NCBI RefSeq assembly: GCF_025808395.1
Contig: NZ_CP075524.1
Span: forward strand, 2,046,001 to 2,110,000
Direction of reading: 5' to 3'
Source: Microcella sp.
GTDB taxonomy: Bacteria; Actinomycetota; Actinomycetes; Actinomycetales; Microbacteriaceae
Length of the DNA: 64,000 bases
Part shown: piece by piece, positions 53,237 to 62,284 of the stretch
Layout of the letters: each line of letters starts with the position of its first letter
Position numbering within the stretch: the first letter of the stretch is position 1
Program-made: the position numbers and the translations under genes
Notes under the pieces: generated by a model
Told to the model about the DNA's origin: nothing
The model's database searches: none
Seen by the model: only the letters and a program-made list of their open reading frames with translations

Positions 53237-54196
53237 ATGGGACTTCATCACCCGCGCGTATTCATGGCGCGTTCACCTATCGGTCGAGAGCAGCTAGTGG
53301 CACTCGATGATCGAGTCGAGTTCGTTCAATTCGACGCTGCCCTGACAGAAGACGATTATCGACTTCTCGGGGAGTGGTTCGAAAACCACACTGACAAGAC
53401 CTTGAGGGTTTACGGATCATCGGACGGCTCGATCTCCGATCTCGACTTTCTTCGTTACTTCTCCAGCGTTCGCTCGTTCCAGGCAGATGCGCTGTATCAC
53501 TCCCTTGCGAACATCGACGGGCTGGAGTGCCTCCCCGCCGATGCTCGCTTCATCGGCCTCGGCAAGACGAAGCGTCGGTTGTCGTTGGCGCCCCTGGCTC
53601 GATTCAGTGAGCTACAGCACGTGTACCTCGAAGCGCAGACCAAGGACATCGAGGTGGTCGGCGAGCTACGTGCGTTGCGTAGCGTGACCTTGCGATCAAT
53701 CACGCTCCCGGACCTCTCGCTCCTCCTTCCACTCTCGGGTTTACGTGCCCTTGACTTGAAGCTCGGGGGAACGAAGAACCTGGATCTGCTACCGCGATTC
53801 ACCGAGCTGGAATACCTCGAACTCTGGATGGTCAAAGGACTGCGGGACCTTTCGCCGGTTGCCGAACTTCCACACCTCGAGTTCCTGTTTCTGCAGTCGC
53901 TTCGTCAGGTGGAACGACTGCCCGACATGTCAGGTATGAAAGGCCTTCGTCGCCTATGGATCGAGACGATGCGCGGGCTGTCGGATCTCTCTCCGTTGCG
54001 CCGCGCACCCTCCCTCCGGCAACTTGCGGCCATCGATATGGTGCACCTTCAAGCGGAGGACTTCTTGCCTCTTGTTGGCCACCCCACCTTGGCGTCCTTC
54101 GCGGCGGGGCTTGGCAGTAAGAGAAAGCATGACGCGGTCGCCAATCTCATCCCGCTACCGCCTGAAGGAGACTGGAGCAAACCTCGACGCAGATAA
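53237..54196 (+). CDS. Leucine-rich-repeat-like protein, lower-GC gene
   Basis: 319 residues with irregular leucine-rich repeats from about 105 to 285 (LARFSELQHVYLEAQ, LRALRSVTLRS, PRFTELEYLELW, AELPHLEFLFLQS, MKGLRRLWIET). There is no signal peptide or membrane helix, so it is cytoplasmic. Codon use (many T- and A-ending codons, e.g. around 53380-53520) differs from neighbours, suggesting recent acquisition. Function unknown; LRRs usually bind proteins. Confidence 0.75.
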   Translation: MGLHHPRVFMARSPIGREQLVALDDRVEFVQFDAALTEDDYRLLGEWFENHTDKTLRVYGSSDGSISDLDFLRYFSSVRSFQADALYHSLANIDGLECLPADARFIGLGKTKRRLSLAPLARFSELQHVYLEAQTKDIEVVGELRALRSVTLRSITLPDLSLLLPLSGLRALDLKLGGTKNLDLLPRFTELEYLELWMVKGLRDLSPVAELPHLEFLFLQSLRQVERLPDMSGMKGLRRLWIETMRGLSDLSPLRRAPSLRQLAAIDMVHLQAEDFLPLVGHPTLASFAAGLGSKRKHDAVANLIPLPPEGDWSKPRRR

Positions 54197-54297
54197 GGCG
54201 GAATCACGTATCGCCACTCGGCGAGGCGCACATGAACAGTGCAGCCGATGAGATTTTGGTGACGAACGTGCTCGCGTTGACGAGGCACTGACAGTGT

Positions 54298-54537
54298 TCA
54301 GTCGAGAAGCGCCCGGTACTGAGGTCTGCACTTCATCGCGTGAATGATCTCTACCGTGCCGTCGTCCCAGACGAGTACGACGATCTCGAGCAGCCGAGTC
54401 TTCGTGTCGAAACCGAGTCGAAGCCGACGTTGCGGATTCTCTTCGTCGAGCGGACCGTCGATCAACGCATTTCCGGCGGCTTCTTGCACATCTGCCTCAC
54501 CGATGCCGTGCTTGAGCGCAGACGGGCGAACGATCAC
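54298..54537 (-). CDS. Toxin-like small protein of a putative TA pair
   Basis: About 79 residues from GTG 54537, overlapping the antitoxin stop (GTGA). Compact alpha/beta protein with RLRLGFDTKTRLLEIVVLVWDDGTVEIIHAMKCRPQYRALL. The pattern (a strand pair with 'GFD..GRLLEVVV' then 'IHAMKxRPxY') resembles BrnT-like RNase toxins and their actinobacterial relatives, but the assignment is uncertain. It is transcribed after the ribbon-helix-helix gene, unlike canonical brnT-brnA order. Confidence 0.6.
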   Translation of the reverse strand: MIVRPSALKHGIGEADVQEAAGNALIDGPLDEENPQRRLRLGFDTKTRLLEIVVLVWDDGTVEIIHAMKCRPQYRALLD

Positions 54538-54794
54538 GCGACGTGGGCCCACGAACTGAGCGCAGCCCGAATTGCCTCCGATCGGTTCAGCCCTTCCTTT
54601 TCAGCCCGTGCCATGAGGGCGGCGAGCTCCTCGGCCGTGAGGCGAACGGGAATGACCCGCGCAGCCGCTGATCCACGCGGGGCGCGCCCCCAGCGCGAGC
54701 GGAGCACCTCGACGTCGTAGCCCTTTTCGGCTTCGTCGACCCACTGATCGATCTGAGCCTCGTCGACTTCTTTGCCCTGAATGGTGCGCTTCAT
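54534..54794 (-). CDS. Ribbon-helix-helix (CopG-type) antitoxin-like protein
   Basis: 86 residues. The C-terminal half is a ribbon-helix-helix: VIPVRLTAEELAALMARAEKEGLNRSEAIRAAL. The N-terminal half (IQGKEVDEAQIDQWVDEAEKGYDV) could bind the toxin. It probably autoregulates; a tandem 7-mer lies just upstream of the ATG. Confidence 0.7.
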   Translation of the reverse strand: MKRTIQGKEVDEAQIDQWVDEAEKGYDVEVLRSRWGRAPRGSAAARVIPVRLTAEELAALMARAEKEGLNRSEAIRAALSSWAHVA

Positions 54795-54802
54795 GATCTC
54801 AT

Positions 54803-54816
54803 CGTAATACGTAATA
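54803..54816 (-). promoter_or_regulatory. Tandem 7-mer upstream of the antitoxin gene
   Basis: TATTACG occurs twice back to back on the minus strand, ending 8 bp before the ATG. This AT-rich direct repeat in GC-rich surroundings could be an RHH operator or overlap the -10 region. Confidence 0.4.
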
Positions 54817-54831
54817 GTCGAGAACGAAACC

Positions 54832-55653
54832 TCAGGCCCAGAGGCCCGGGCGGTGCTCTTCGGCGACCGAGCCGCCGCCGTCGACGACGATGAGCTGGCC
54901 GGTGACGTATGACGCGCCGGGGGAGGCGAGCCAGGCGATGGCGCTCGCGACCTCGGCGGGGGTGCCGCTGCGCCCCAACGGCACGAGTTCGCCTTCGACC
55001 GCCTCCTGCTGCAGCTGCGACGCCGTCGCGATCCAGCCGGGGGCGACGGCGTTGACGGTGATGCCCGAGCGCGCCTCGTCGACGGCGAGCCCGCGCGTGA
55101 AGCCGAGCACGCCGGCCTTCGCCGTGGCGTAGCCGAGGTCGTCGCGCGCGGCCTGCACGGCGCCGGTCGTCGAGGCGACGCTGATCACGCGCCCCCAACC
55201 CTGCGCCCGCATCCCGGCCATGACGGCGCGCGTGACGAGAAAGACGCTCGTGAGGTTCACGTCGACGGCGCTGCGCCACTCGTCGATCGACATGCCGATG
55301 TCACCGCGGGGCATCTCTTCGCCCACCGACACCATGCCGGCATTGTTGATCAGGATGCTCGGGTCGCCCACGAGCGACCGCGCAGCCCCGACGGCCGAGG
55401 CCGCGGCGCTCTCGGTCTCGAGCCGCGCGACGACCCCGTGCGCCTCGAACCCCTCGGCCCGCAGCTCGGCCACGCGCTGCTCGATGCGGTCGGTCGTCGC
55501 CGTCATCGCGACGAGCGCCCCGCGCTCGGCGAGCGCACGGGCCGTGGCGAAGCCGATGCCCTGAGCAGATCCGCACCCGGTGACGAGGGCGGTGCGACCC
55601 GACAGATCGAGGTCGGCGGGCAGGGTGCGGCGTGCGGGGGAGGAGCTCGTCAT
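54832..55653 (-). CDS. Short-chain dehydrogenase/reductase
   Basis: 273 residues: cofactor motif TGCGSAQGIGFATARAL, NNAG (INNAGMVS) and the catalytic YATAK with Ser about 13 upstream (VISVAST). Closest to 3-oxoacyl-ACP-reductase-like classical SDRs. The substrate is unknown. It lies 9 bp downstream of the MFS gene, so they probably form one operon. Confidence 0.9.
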   Translation of the reverse strand: MTSSSPARRTLPADLDLSGRTALVTGCGSAQGIGFATARALAERGALVAMTATTDRIEQRVAELRAEGFEAHGVVARLETESAAASAVGAARSLVGDPSILINNAGMVSVGEEMPRGDIGMSIDEWRSAVDVNLTSVFLVTRAVMAGMRAQGWGRVISVASTTGAVQAARDDLGYATAKAGVLGFTRGLAVDEARSGITVNAVAPGWIATASQLQQEAVEGELVPLGRSGTPAEVASAIAWLASPGASYVTGQLIVVDGGGSVAEEHRPGLWA

Positions 55654-55662
55654 GCGGTGAGC

Positions 55663-56907
55663 CTAGGGGCGGGCATCCTGAACCGGGTGCTTCGCCGTCG
55701 CGGCCGAACCCGTCTCTCGGGCCGCGGGGGTCGCGACGAACGCGAGCGCGATGAGCACGAGCACCACCCAGAAGGCGTTGAGCAGACCGAACTGCTCGCC
55801 GAGGAATCCGAGCACGGGCGGGCCGACCAAGAACGCGAAGTAGCCCACCGTCGCGACCGCGGCCACGCGAGCCGCGGCCTTCGACGGCTCATCGGCGGCC
55901 GCCGACATGCCCACCGGAAAGCCGAGCGCAGCGCCGAGGCCCCAGGCGACGATGCCGAACGCGGCCGCGACCGGGTGAGGCACCAGGATGAGCACAGCGA
56001 TGCCCGCCATCGCCACGAGTGCCGACGCGCGCAGCACCGGCACGCGCCCGAAGCGATCGAGCACCCAGACCCCGCCGATGCGCCCCGCCGTCATCGCGGT
56101 GGCGAACAGGCCGAAATAGAGGGCTCCCGTCGCGGCGTCGACTCCGCGGCCGTCGACCATCGCGAGAGCGAGCCAGTCGTTGGCTGAGCCCTCGGCGAAG
56201 GCCATGCCGAGCACGATGAGCCCGATGACGAGCGTGCGCGGCTCGCGCCAGATCGCCATGCGCTCGCCGAAGGTCGACCGCTGGGGGCCGGGACCGTCAT
56301 CATCGAGGCCCGGCAGCACTCGGTGCTTCGGCAGAAAGCGCACAGCGAAGAGTGTCGCGCCGGCGAGCAGCACGGCCATCACGGCGAGGTGCGCATCGAG
56401 CGACACTCCGATCGCGGCGACACCGGCGGCGATGCCGGCGCCGACGATCGTTCCGATGCTCCACGCGGCGTGGAACCACGGCATGATGCTGCGGCCCTGT
56501 GCTTGCTCGACGCCCGCTCCTTCGACATTCATGGCGACGTCGGTGATGCCCGTCGAGGCGCCGAACAGAGCCAGAGCCGCGAAGGCGATCGGAAACGAGC
56601 CGAGCGTGGCCGAGCCGACGCCGAGCAGCCCGAGAGCGAGCACGCAGCTGAGCAGGGCGATGAGGATCGTCGTGCGCGATCCGATCCGCGCGATGATGTG
56701 CGACGACGCGAGCAGACCGGCGATCGAGCCTGCTGCCATCGCCATGATGAGCACCCCGAACTGGTCGGTGCGCACCTCGAGCGCATCGCGAATGGCAGGC
56801 GTTCGCGCGAACCAGCTCGCCATGGCGAGGCCGTTGATGGCGAAGACCGCGAACACGGCGAGACGCCAGGCGTTCAGCGAGGGGCGGGCGGCGGTGGGCC
56901 TGGTCAC
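55663..56907 (-). CDS. Major facilitator superfamily transporter
   Basis: 414 residues with about 12 membrane helices; an intracellular loop between the halves (about 190-210, LPKHRVLPGLDDDGPGPQ). The first-half motif GSIAGLLASSHIIARIGSRT is MFS motif A-like. It starts at GTG 56907. The substrate is unknown; related proteins are listed as sugar or drug transporters. Confidence 0.88.
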   Translation of the reverse strand: MTRPTAARPSLNAWRLAVFAVFAINGLAMASWFARTPAIRDALEVRTDQFGVLIMAMAAGSIAGLLASSHIIARIGSRTTILIALLSCVLALGLLGVGSATLGSFPIAFAALALFGASTGITDVAMNVEGAGVEQAQGRSIMPWFHAAWSIGTIVGAGIAAGVAAIGVSLDAHLAVMAVLLAGATLFAVRFLPKHRVLPGLDDDGPGPQRSTFGERMAIWREPRTLVIGLIVLGMAFAEGSANDWLALAMVDGRGVDAATGALYFGLFATAMTAGRIGGVWVLDRFGRVPVLRASALVAMAGIAVLILVPHPVAAAFGIVAWGLGAALGFPVGMSAAADEPSKAAARVAAVATVGYFAFLVGPPVLGFLGEQFGLLNAFWVVLVLIALAFVATPAARETGSAATAKHPVQDARP

Positions 56908-57096
56908 GATGGCCTTTCACGAAAACGGATGCTCGCGCGCACGTCGAGCGCGCCGCAGGTCGCACCACGCTAACAGCCCCGTGAGGTTTCGGTTCCTGAG
57001 AAGTCAAGGGGGTGTCTCAGGGCGGGGCAGATGCAACTGTAGGAACAGTCGATCCACAAGATCGGCCACTGACGACACCGACGAAAGGAGTCGACC

Positions 57097-57273
57097 ATGA
57101 ACGACACCGGAGACAAGATGAGCCACAAGGGCGAAGAGCTCGGCGGCAAGGCCAAAGAGGCGGCCGGCAAGGTCACCGACAACGAAGAGCTCGAAGCCGA
57201 GGGTCGCGCCGATCAGGCGAAGGCCAACTTCAAGCAGGCTGGCGACAACGTGAAAGACGCGTTCTCGAGCTAG
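57097..57273 (+). CDS. CsbD family stress protein
   Basis: 58 residues: MNDTGDKMSHKGEELGGKAK, then KEAAGKVTDNEELEAEGRAD and QAKANFKQAGDNVKDAF. This is the CsbD-like fold of small hydrophilic general-stress proteins. An AAAGGAG ribosome-binding site is 6 nt before the ATG. Monocistronic with its own terminator. Confidence 0.92.
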   Translation: MNDTGDKMSHKGEELGGKAKEAAGKVTDNEELEAEGRADQAKANFKQAGDNVKDAFSS

Positions 57274-57291
57274 TCATCGCGACTGCACCCA

Positions 57292-57321
57292 CGAGCGCTC
57301 GAGCTTCGGCTCGGGCGCTCG
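57292..57321 (+). terminator. Terminator hairpin after csbD
   Basis: Two 13-nt arms (57292-57304 and 57309-57321) pair fully apart from one G-T wobble, around a TTCG tetraloop, 18 bp after the csbD stop. No T-tract follows. Confidence 0.65.
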
Positions 57322-57392
57322 TCGTCGTCGCTGGGGCTTTCGCTGGCCCGTGAACCGCCGTCAACTGAGGTTCGCGGGCTAGGCTCTCGTGC

Positions 57393-59354
57393 GTGACTGA
57401 CGCGCTCTCGAGCGGTATCGACCGCGACGAACTCGACCCCGCGGTGCGGCCGCAAGACGATCTGTACCGCCACGTGAACGGCCGGTGGATCGCTCGCACG
57501 CCGATTCCCGACGACAAAGCGCGCTACGGATCATTCATGGTGCTCGCCGAAGATGCCGAGAAGGCGGTGCGCGAGATCATCGAGCAGGCCCAAGAGGCCG
57601 AGGCCGGCACGCTCGAGAAGAAGGTCGGCGACCTCTACGCGAGCTTCATGGACGACGAGCGCATCGAGGCGCTCGGCGCGGCGCCGTTGACGCCGTTGCT
57701 GGGCGAGGTTGACGCCATCGATGACGTGGATGCTCTGCTCTCGACCATCGGAAGCCTCGAACGCCGCGGCGTGCCGGGCTTCGTGCAGTTGTTCGTCGAC
57801 AACGACCCGGGCGACCCTGAGCGCTACCTGATCTTCGTCGAGCAGGGCGGCCTCGGGCTGCCCGACGAGGCCTACTACCGAGAAGAGAAGCACGCCGAGA
57901 CGCTGGCGGCGTATCGTGCGCACGTCGAGCGCATGCTGGCACTCGCCGGTCTCGACGACGCCGCTGCTCGCGCCGAGCGCGTGGTGTCTCTCGAGTCGGC
58001 GATTGCCGGGCACCACTGGGACGCGGTGCGCAACCGCGACGCGCAGGCGACCTACAACCTCGCGACGTTCGACGAGTGGGCTGCGCGCGCTCGAGGTGTC
58101 GACCTCGCAAGGTGGCGCGACGGCTACGGCATTCCGCCGCTGGCGCTCACCGAAGTCGTCTTGCGTCAGCCCGACGTGACCGACGGCATCGCGGCCGAGC
58201 TCACCGGGGGCGACCTCGACGAGTGGCGCGACTGGTTGCGGTACGCCATCGTGCGCTCGATGGCGCCCTACCTGTCGACCGCCTTCGTCGACGAGAGCTT
58301 CGCGTTCTTCGGTCGCACCCTGACCGGGGCTCCCGAGCTTCGTGCGCGGTGGAAGCGCGGCGTCGCCCTCGTCGAGCGCGCCATGGGTGAGGCGGTGGGC
58401 GCGACCTATGTCGAGCGGCACTTCAAGCCCGAAGCGAAGGCCGCGATGGACGACCTCGTCGCCAACCTCGTCGAGGCATACCGGCAGAGCATCGAGACGC
58501 TCGAGTGGATGACCCCGGCCACTCGAGAGCGCGCGCTCGAGAAGCTTCGCAAGTTCACCCCGAAGATCGGGTATCCAGATCGCTGGCGCGACTACAGCAC
58601 GCTCGAGATCAGCGCAGACGACCTGCTCGCCAACGTGCAGGCCGCGGGCGAGTTCGAGTTTCACCGTGAACTCACGAAGATCGGCTCGCCGATCGACCGC
58701 GACGAGTGGTTCATGACCCCGCAGACGGTCAACGCCTACTACAACCCCGGCTTCAACGAGATCGTCTTTCCTGCGGCCATCCTGCAATACCCCTTCTTCG
58801 ACGCGGGTCGCGACGCGGCCGCCAACTACGGAGCGATCGGCGCGGTCATCGGTCACGAGATCGGGCACGGGTTCGACGACCAGGGCTCGCGCTTCGATGG
58901 CGACGGTCGACTTCACGACTGGTGGACGGCGGATGATCGAGCAGCGTTCGAGGCGCGCACAGCATCGCTCATCGCACAATATGACGCTCTCGAACCGACC
59001 GAAGCACCGGGTCATCACGTCAACGGCGCCCTCACGATCGGCGAGAACATCGGAGACCTGGGTGGCCTCGGCATCGCGTGGAAGGCCTACGTGCTCTCGC
59101 TCGATGGCGCCGAGCCCGCCGTCATCGATGGCCTCACCGCGGCCCAGCGGTTCTTCTTGTCGTGGGCGCAGGCCTGGCAGATCGCCATCCGACCCGAAGA
59201 GGCGCTGCGCCTGCTCTCGATCGACCCGCACTCGCCGAACGAGTTTCGCTGCAACCAGATCGTGCGCAACATCGACGCCTTCTACGAGGCATTCGATGTC
59301 TCGCCCGACGACGCCCTCTGGCTCGACCCCGACGCTCGGGTGGTCATTTGGTAG
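57393..59354 (+). CDS. pepO: M13 family zinc metallopeptidase (PepO/neprilysin-like)
   Basis: 653 residues. The zinc site is HEIGH (488-492) with the third ligand in ENIGD (Glu551). NAYYNPGFNEIVFPAAI and FRCNQIVRNIDAFYEAF are family signatures. No signal peptide or membrane anchor, so it is cytosolic, as in many actinobacterial PepO proteins; it should cut oligopeptides. GTG start. Its stop region overlaps the next gene. Confidence 0.94.
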   Translation: MTDALSSGIDRDELDPAVRPQDDLYRHVNGRWIARTPIPDDKARYGSFMVLAEDAEKAVREIIEQAQEAEAGTLEKKVGDLYASFMDDERIEALGAAPLTPLLGEVDAIDDVDALLSTIGSLERRGVPGFVQLFVDNDPGDPERYLIFVEQGGLGLPDEAYYREEKHAETLAAYRAHVERMLALAGLDDAAARAERVVSLESAIAGHHWDAVRNRDAQATYNLATFDEWAARARGVDLARWRDGYGIPPLALTEVVLRQPDVTDGIAAELTGGDLDEWRDWLRYAIVRSMAPYLSTAFVDESFAFFGRTLTGAPELRARWKRGVALVERAMGEAVGATYVERHFKPEAKAAMDDLVANLVEAYRQSIETLEWMTPATRERALEKLRKFTPKIGYPDRWRDYSTLEISADDLLANVQAAGEFEFHRELTKIGSPIDRDEWFMTPQTVNAYYNPGFNEIVFPAAILQYPFFDAGRDAAANYGAIGAVIGHEIGHGFDDQGSRFDGDGRLHDWWTADDRAAFEARTASLIAQYDALEPTEAPGHHVNGALTIGENIGDLGGLGIAWKAYVLSLDGAEPAVIDGLTAAQRFFLSWAQAWQIAIRPEEALRLLSIDPHSPNEFRCNQIVRNIDAFYEAFDVSPDDALWLDPDARVVIW

Positions 59355-60256
59355 ATGCGCCGCTCACGCGAGATCGGAGCGCTCGAGCGGGCACTCCGCG
59401 TCGGGCGCGCCATCTTGCCGACGTGCGGCAGCCGTCGTTCAGGCCGGCATACCGGTCGCTCGGCGCCGTGGCCTACGAGGGCGCGCGGGTGTCGGTCGCC
59501 GTGGTCGACCTCGACAGCGGAGAGAGCGTCTTCGCCGTCGACGAGCGCATCGTGCTGCCGACGGGCAGCATCGGAAAGATCTTGCTGCTCATCGAGGTGA
59601 GCGCCAGGCTCACCGACCGCACGGTGAGCGACTTCACCATTGCCGATCGTTCGGCCAACGACGCCGTGGCCGACAGCGGCATCTGGCAGCACCTGCAAGC
59701 ACCCGCCTTTCCGATCGCCGACCTCGCGGCGCTCGTGGGGGCGACGAGCGACAACCTCGCCACCAATGTGCTCTTGCGTCACGTCGGGCTCGACTCGGTT
59801 CGCTCGCGCACCGAGAAGCTCGGGCTCGTGCGCACGGCCCTGCTCGACCGAGTGCGCGATGTGCGCGGGCCCGATGACGCCCCTCAACTCTCTGTGGGCT
59901 CGACGGCCGAGCTCGCCTGGCTGTTTCAAGCACTGGCCAACGGCCACATCATCGACCCCGTGACGAGCCAGCGCGTGCTCAGCTGGCTATCGCTCAACGC
60001 CGATCTCTCGATGGTGGCGAGCGCGTTCGGGCGCGACCCCCTCGCGCATCGGGGCGTCGAGCACAACACCTGGATGGTGAACAAGACGGGCACCGATGAG
60101 GGCGTTCGCAGTGAGGCGGGCATCTTGCGCGGCCCTCGCGCCGGAGTCGCCTATGCCGTCTCGGTGCATTTCGATGACACCGACCTGCCCAGGCGGCTGC
60201 GGGTCATGGAGGCACTTCGCGCGCTCGGAGTCGACTTGCTCGAGTTCGTGCACTGA
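59348..60256 (+). CDS. Serine hydrolase with class A beta-lactamase motifs
   Basis: About 302 residues if read from TTG 59348 (overlapping the pepO end); GTG 59423 is an alternative. Motifs: SIGK (Ser74, Lys77), SDN (134-136) and KTG (246-248), with class A-like spacing of 60 residues between Ser and SDN. No signal peptide or lipobox, so it is probably cytoplasmic and not a typical resistance enzyme. Coupling with an M13 peptidase suggests peptide or amide turnover (inference). Confidence 0.82.
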   Translation: MVDAPLTRDRSARAGTPRRARHLADVRQPSFRPAYRSLGAVAYEGARVSVAVVDLDSGESVFAVDERIVLPTGSIGKILLLIEVSARLTDRTVSDFTIADRSANDAVADSGIWQHLQAPAFPIADLAALVGATSDNLATNVLLRHVGLDSVRSRTEKLGLVRTALLDRVRDVRGPDDAPQLSVGSTAELAWLFQALANGHIIDPVTSQRVLSWLSLNADLSMVASAFGRDPLAHRGVEHNTWMVNKTGTDEGVRSEAGILRGPRAGVAYAVSVHFDDTDLPRRLRVMEALRALGVDLLEFVH

Positions 60257-60271
60257 CCCTCGTTCATGGGC

Positions 60272-60319
60272 AGACTAGACGTTCTAGTCTTGCGGCAAGC
60301 GTCGACGGTGATCTACAGT
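60272..60319 (+). promoter_or_regulatory. Promoter of the first tandem surface-protein gene, with palindromic box
   Basis: AGACTAGA, CGT, TCTAGTCT (60272-60290) is a perfect 8-bp inverted repeat. It abuts TTGCGG (60290-60295), 18 bp, then TACAGT (60314-60319). A related box sits at the same place in front of the second gene (62375). Confidence 0.6.
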
Positions 60320-60365
60320 CGCATCTGCCTTCGTGCGGCCTACCCGACATTCGTCCACGACGGCA

Positions 60366-60446
60366 CTACCCGATAACCCGAACACCCGAACCCCACCCCA
60401 GCGAGGGTGTTGTTCTCGTGCTCCCTTCCCCCAGGAGCTGAAACCC
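60366..60446 (+). promoter_or_regulatory. Conserved 5' leader with 8-nt-spaced ACCCGA(A/T) repeats and paired Shine-Dalgarno
   Basis: ACCCGAT (60368), ACCCGAA (60376) and ACCCGAA (60384) have an exact 8-nt period. Further on, GCTCC (60420-60424) can pair with GGAGC (60434-60438), which contains the AGGAG ribosome-binding site 9 nt before the ATG. The same elements precede the paralogous gene at 62556. Confidence 0.65.
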
Positions 60447-62255
60447 ATGAACGCCAAGAAGTTCTTGGCTGCCTGTACGGCAGTCGCACTCACGCTCGGC
60501 TTCTCTCTCGGTGCGTCATCGGTGGCTTTCGCCGATGAAGCCGAGAACGAGGCAGCCGAAACGACGCTGGATGTCGTGATCGAAGAGCAACTCGACTCGA
60601 CAGAACAGCGCACTACCGAAACCGAAGTTGAAGCACCGGTGCAGCCCGCCCACCACAACCCTGGTCACACTCAGGGCGGTGGCAGCGATGCGGGTATCAC
60701 GTGCGACTCACTCGGTTACCAGAAGCCCGACGCGCTCGATGACATCGAGGGCGGCATCGGCTCGTATGGATTGCCCGACATCGCGTGGGGATCTCTGAGC
60801 TGGGATGGCAAGTCGGTGTCGTGGACGATCAATGATGGCTACACCGTTGACATCTGCGTGAAGGGCGGCAACACGGCACCCCACGAGGCGACGGGCGAGA
60901 CCGAAGGCGGTGGGCACACTCACGGGTTCGACATCTCGCACCTCGGTTTCCGCGTGACCTCGGTGCCGTCGGTTTCTTTTGAGGTTGCGCTGTACCTGTA
61001 CAAGAAGCTCGACCCCAACGCGCCCGCAAGCTGGCCGAACTCCGGGCCGCAGACCCTGATCGACTTCAAGGCGGGCACTGAGTGGTTCACCGAGTTCCCC
61101 GCTGACCTTCCCGTCGACGTCTGTGGATCAGGGTGGGCGGTGCAGCAAGACAAGGTCTCGTACACCGGAACCTTCACGTGGCCGAACTCCATCACCTACC
61201 CGCACGACAACATCGGATGGCCCCCGATCTACGACGCCAAGCACGACAATCTCGAGAACTACGTCGACGTTCCCGACTGCGAAGTGGCGACGGCAGTCGT
61301 GACGGTCGCCGAGCGCGACTGCTACGTCGGCACCTCGTTCGTCATCGACGAGGAGAACAGCGAGAACGTCACGTGGGGCGAACCGGTGATCGACGACGAG
61401 GGCGAGACAATCTCGATCACAGCAACGGCCAACCCGGGATCGAAGTTCGACGGGGCGCTTGAGGGCGTCTCTGACGATGGCAGTCAACGCACCTTCGTGG
61501 CCAAGTACGAGCCTGCTGACGACTGCGAGCTCTCGGCGGTCGTCGTTCCCCTGGTCACGTGGGTCGACGAGTGCGTCGACGAGATTCGCCTCGACCTGGC
61601 CGCCGCTGCGCTGGTCGGGGTCGCGAGCTTCACCGTGACCGACTCGCCGAATGTGTCGTACAGCTACACGATCAACGGCGGTGCCTCTGTCGACGTCGTC
61701 TTTCCGATTGGAGAAGACACTGTGACGATCGTGGTGACCCCGGGTGACACTGTCGTCGTCACAGCTGCGGCGGCCGACGGATACCAGTTGCCTGAGGGGT
61801 ACGAACCCTTCGTCAAGGAGTTCGTCGAGTCGGAGTTCTGCCTCGACCTCGAGACCGGGCCGGCGACGACCGCCTCGGTCGAGTTCACGCTCGGCGAGTG
61901 CGAGGGCGACAGCTCGGTCGAACTCGTCGATGAAGGCGGCGTGGTGTGGCGCATCAATGGCGTGATCGTCGCGGGCAACACCAGCCACACCCTCACCGCT
62001 GGTAGCGAGGTTGAGGTGACTGCGACGCTCGCGGAGCCGAGCGAGGAGTTCCCTCTCGGCTGGACGTGGAGCGACCCTGAGCAAGTGACGAGCTGGGAAG
62101 AAACGGTGGCCGCAAGCGACCCCAACTGCGACCCTGAGCTTCTCGCGACGACTGGGCTCGCCTCGATGGGTGAGCACCTCGGCCTGCTGGCGGTGCTGCT
62201 CACGCTGACGGGCATGGGTCTTGTGGCACGGAAGCACCGCACCACCACCGCCTAG
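60447..62255 (+). CDS. Secreted surface protein with LATTG class E sortase signal (tandem paralog 1)
   Basis: 602 residues: a signal peptide ending near SSVAFADEA, an acidic Glu/Thr linker (30-60), then a domain with SLGYQKPDALDD, WGSLSWDGKSVSWTINDGY, VDICVKGG and HLGFRVTS that recurs in the next gene. Several beta-rich units with paired cysteines follow. The end is LATTG (566-570), a hydrophobic helix and RKHRTTTA. It should be wall-anchored by the class E sortase. Function unknown. Confidence 0.85.
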   Translation: MNAKKFLAACTAVALTLGFSLGASSVAFADEAENEAAETTLDVVIEEQLDSTEQRTTETEVEAPVQPAHHNPGHTQGGGSDAGITCDSLGYQKPDALDDIEGGIGSYGLPDIAWGSLSWDGKSVSWTINDGYTVDICVKGGNTAPHEATGETEGGGHTHGFDISHLGFRVTSVPSVSFEVALYLYKKLDPNAPASWPNSGPQTLIDFKAGTEWFTEFPADLPVDVCGSGWAVQQDKVSYTGTFTWPNSITYPHDNIGWPPIYDAKHDNLENYVDVPDCEVATAVVTVAERDCYVGTSFVIDEENSENVTWGEPVIDDEGETISITATANPGSKFDGALEGVSDDGSQRTFVAKYEPADDCELSAVVVPLVTWVDECVDEIRLDLAAAALVGVASFTVTDSPNVSYSYTINGGASVDVVFPIGEDTVTIVVTPGDTVVVTAAAADGYQLPEGYEPFVKEFVESEFCLDLETGPATTASVEFTLGECEGDSSVELVDEGGVVWRINGVIVAGNTSHTLTAGSEVEVTATLAEPSEEFPLGWTWSDPEQVTSWEETVAASDPNCDPELLATTGLASMGEHLGLLAVLLTLTGMGLVARKHRTTTA

Positions 62256-62284
62256 TTCAGGTACAGAGCTGCTCACGGCAGCGC

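Noticed and set aside
57531..59231. 566-codon minus-strand open frame opposite the M13 peptidase
   Set aside because: Antisense to a gene with a complete zinc site; no motifs of its own.
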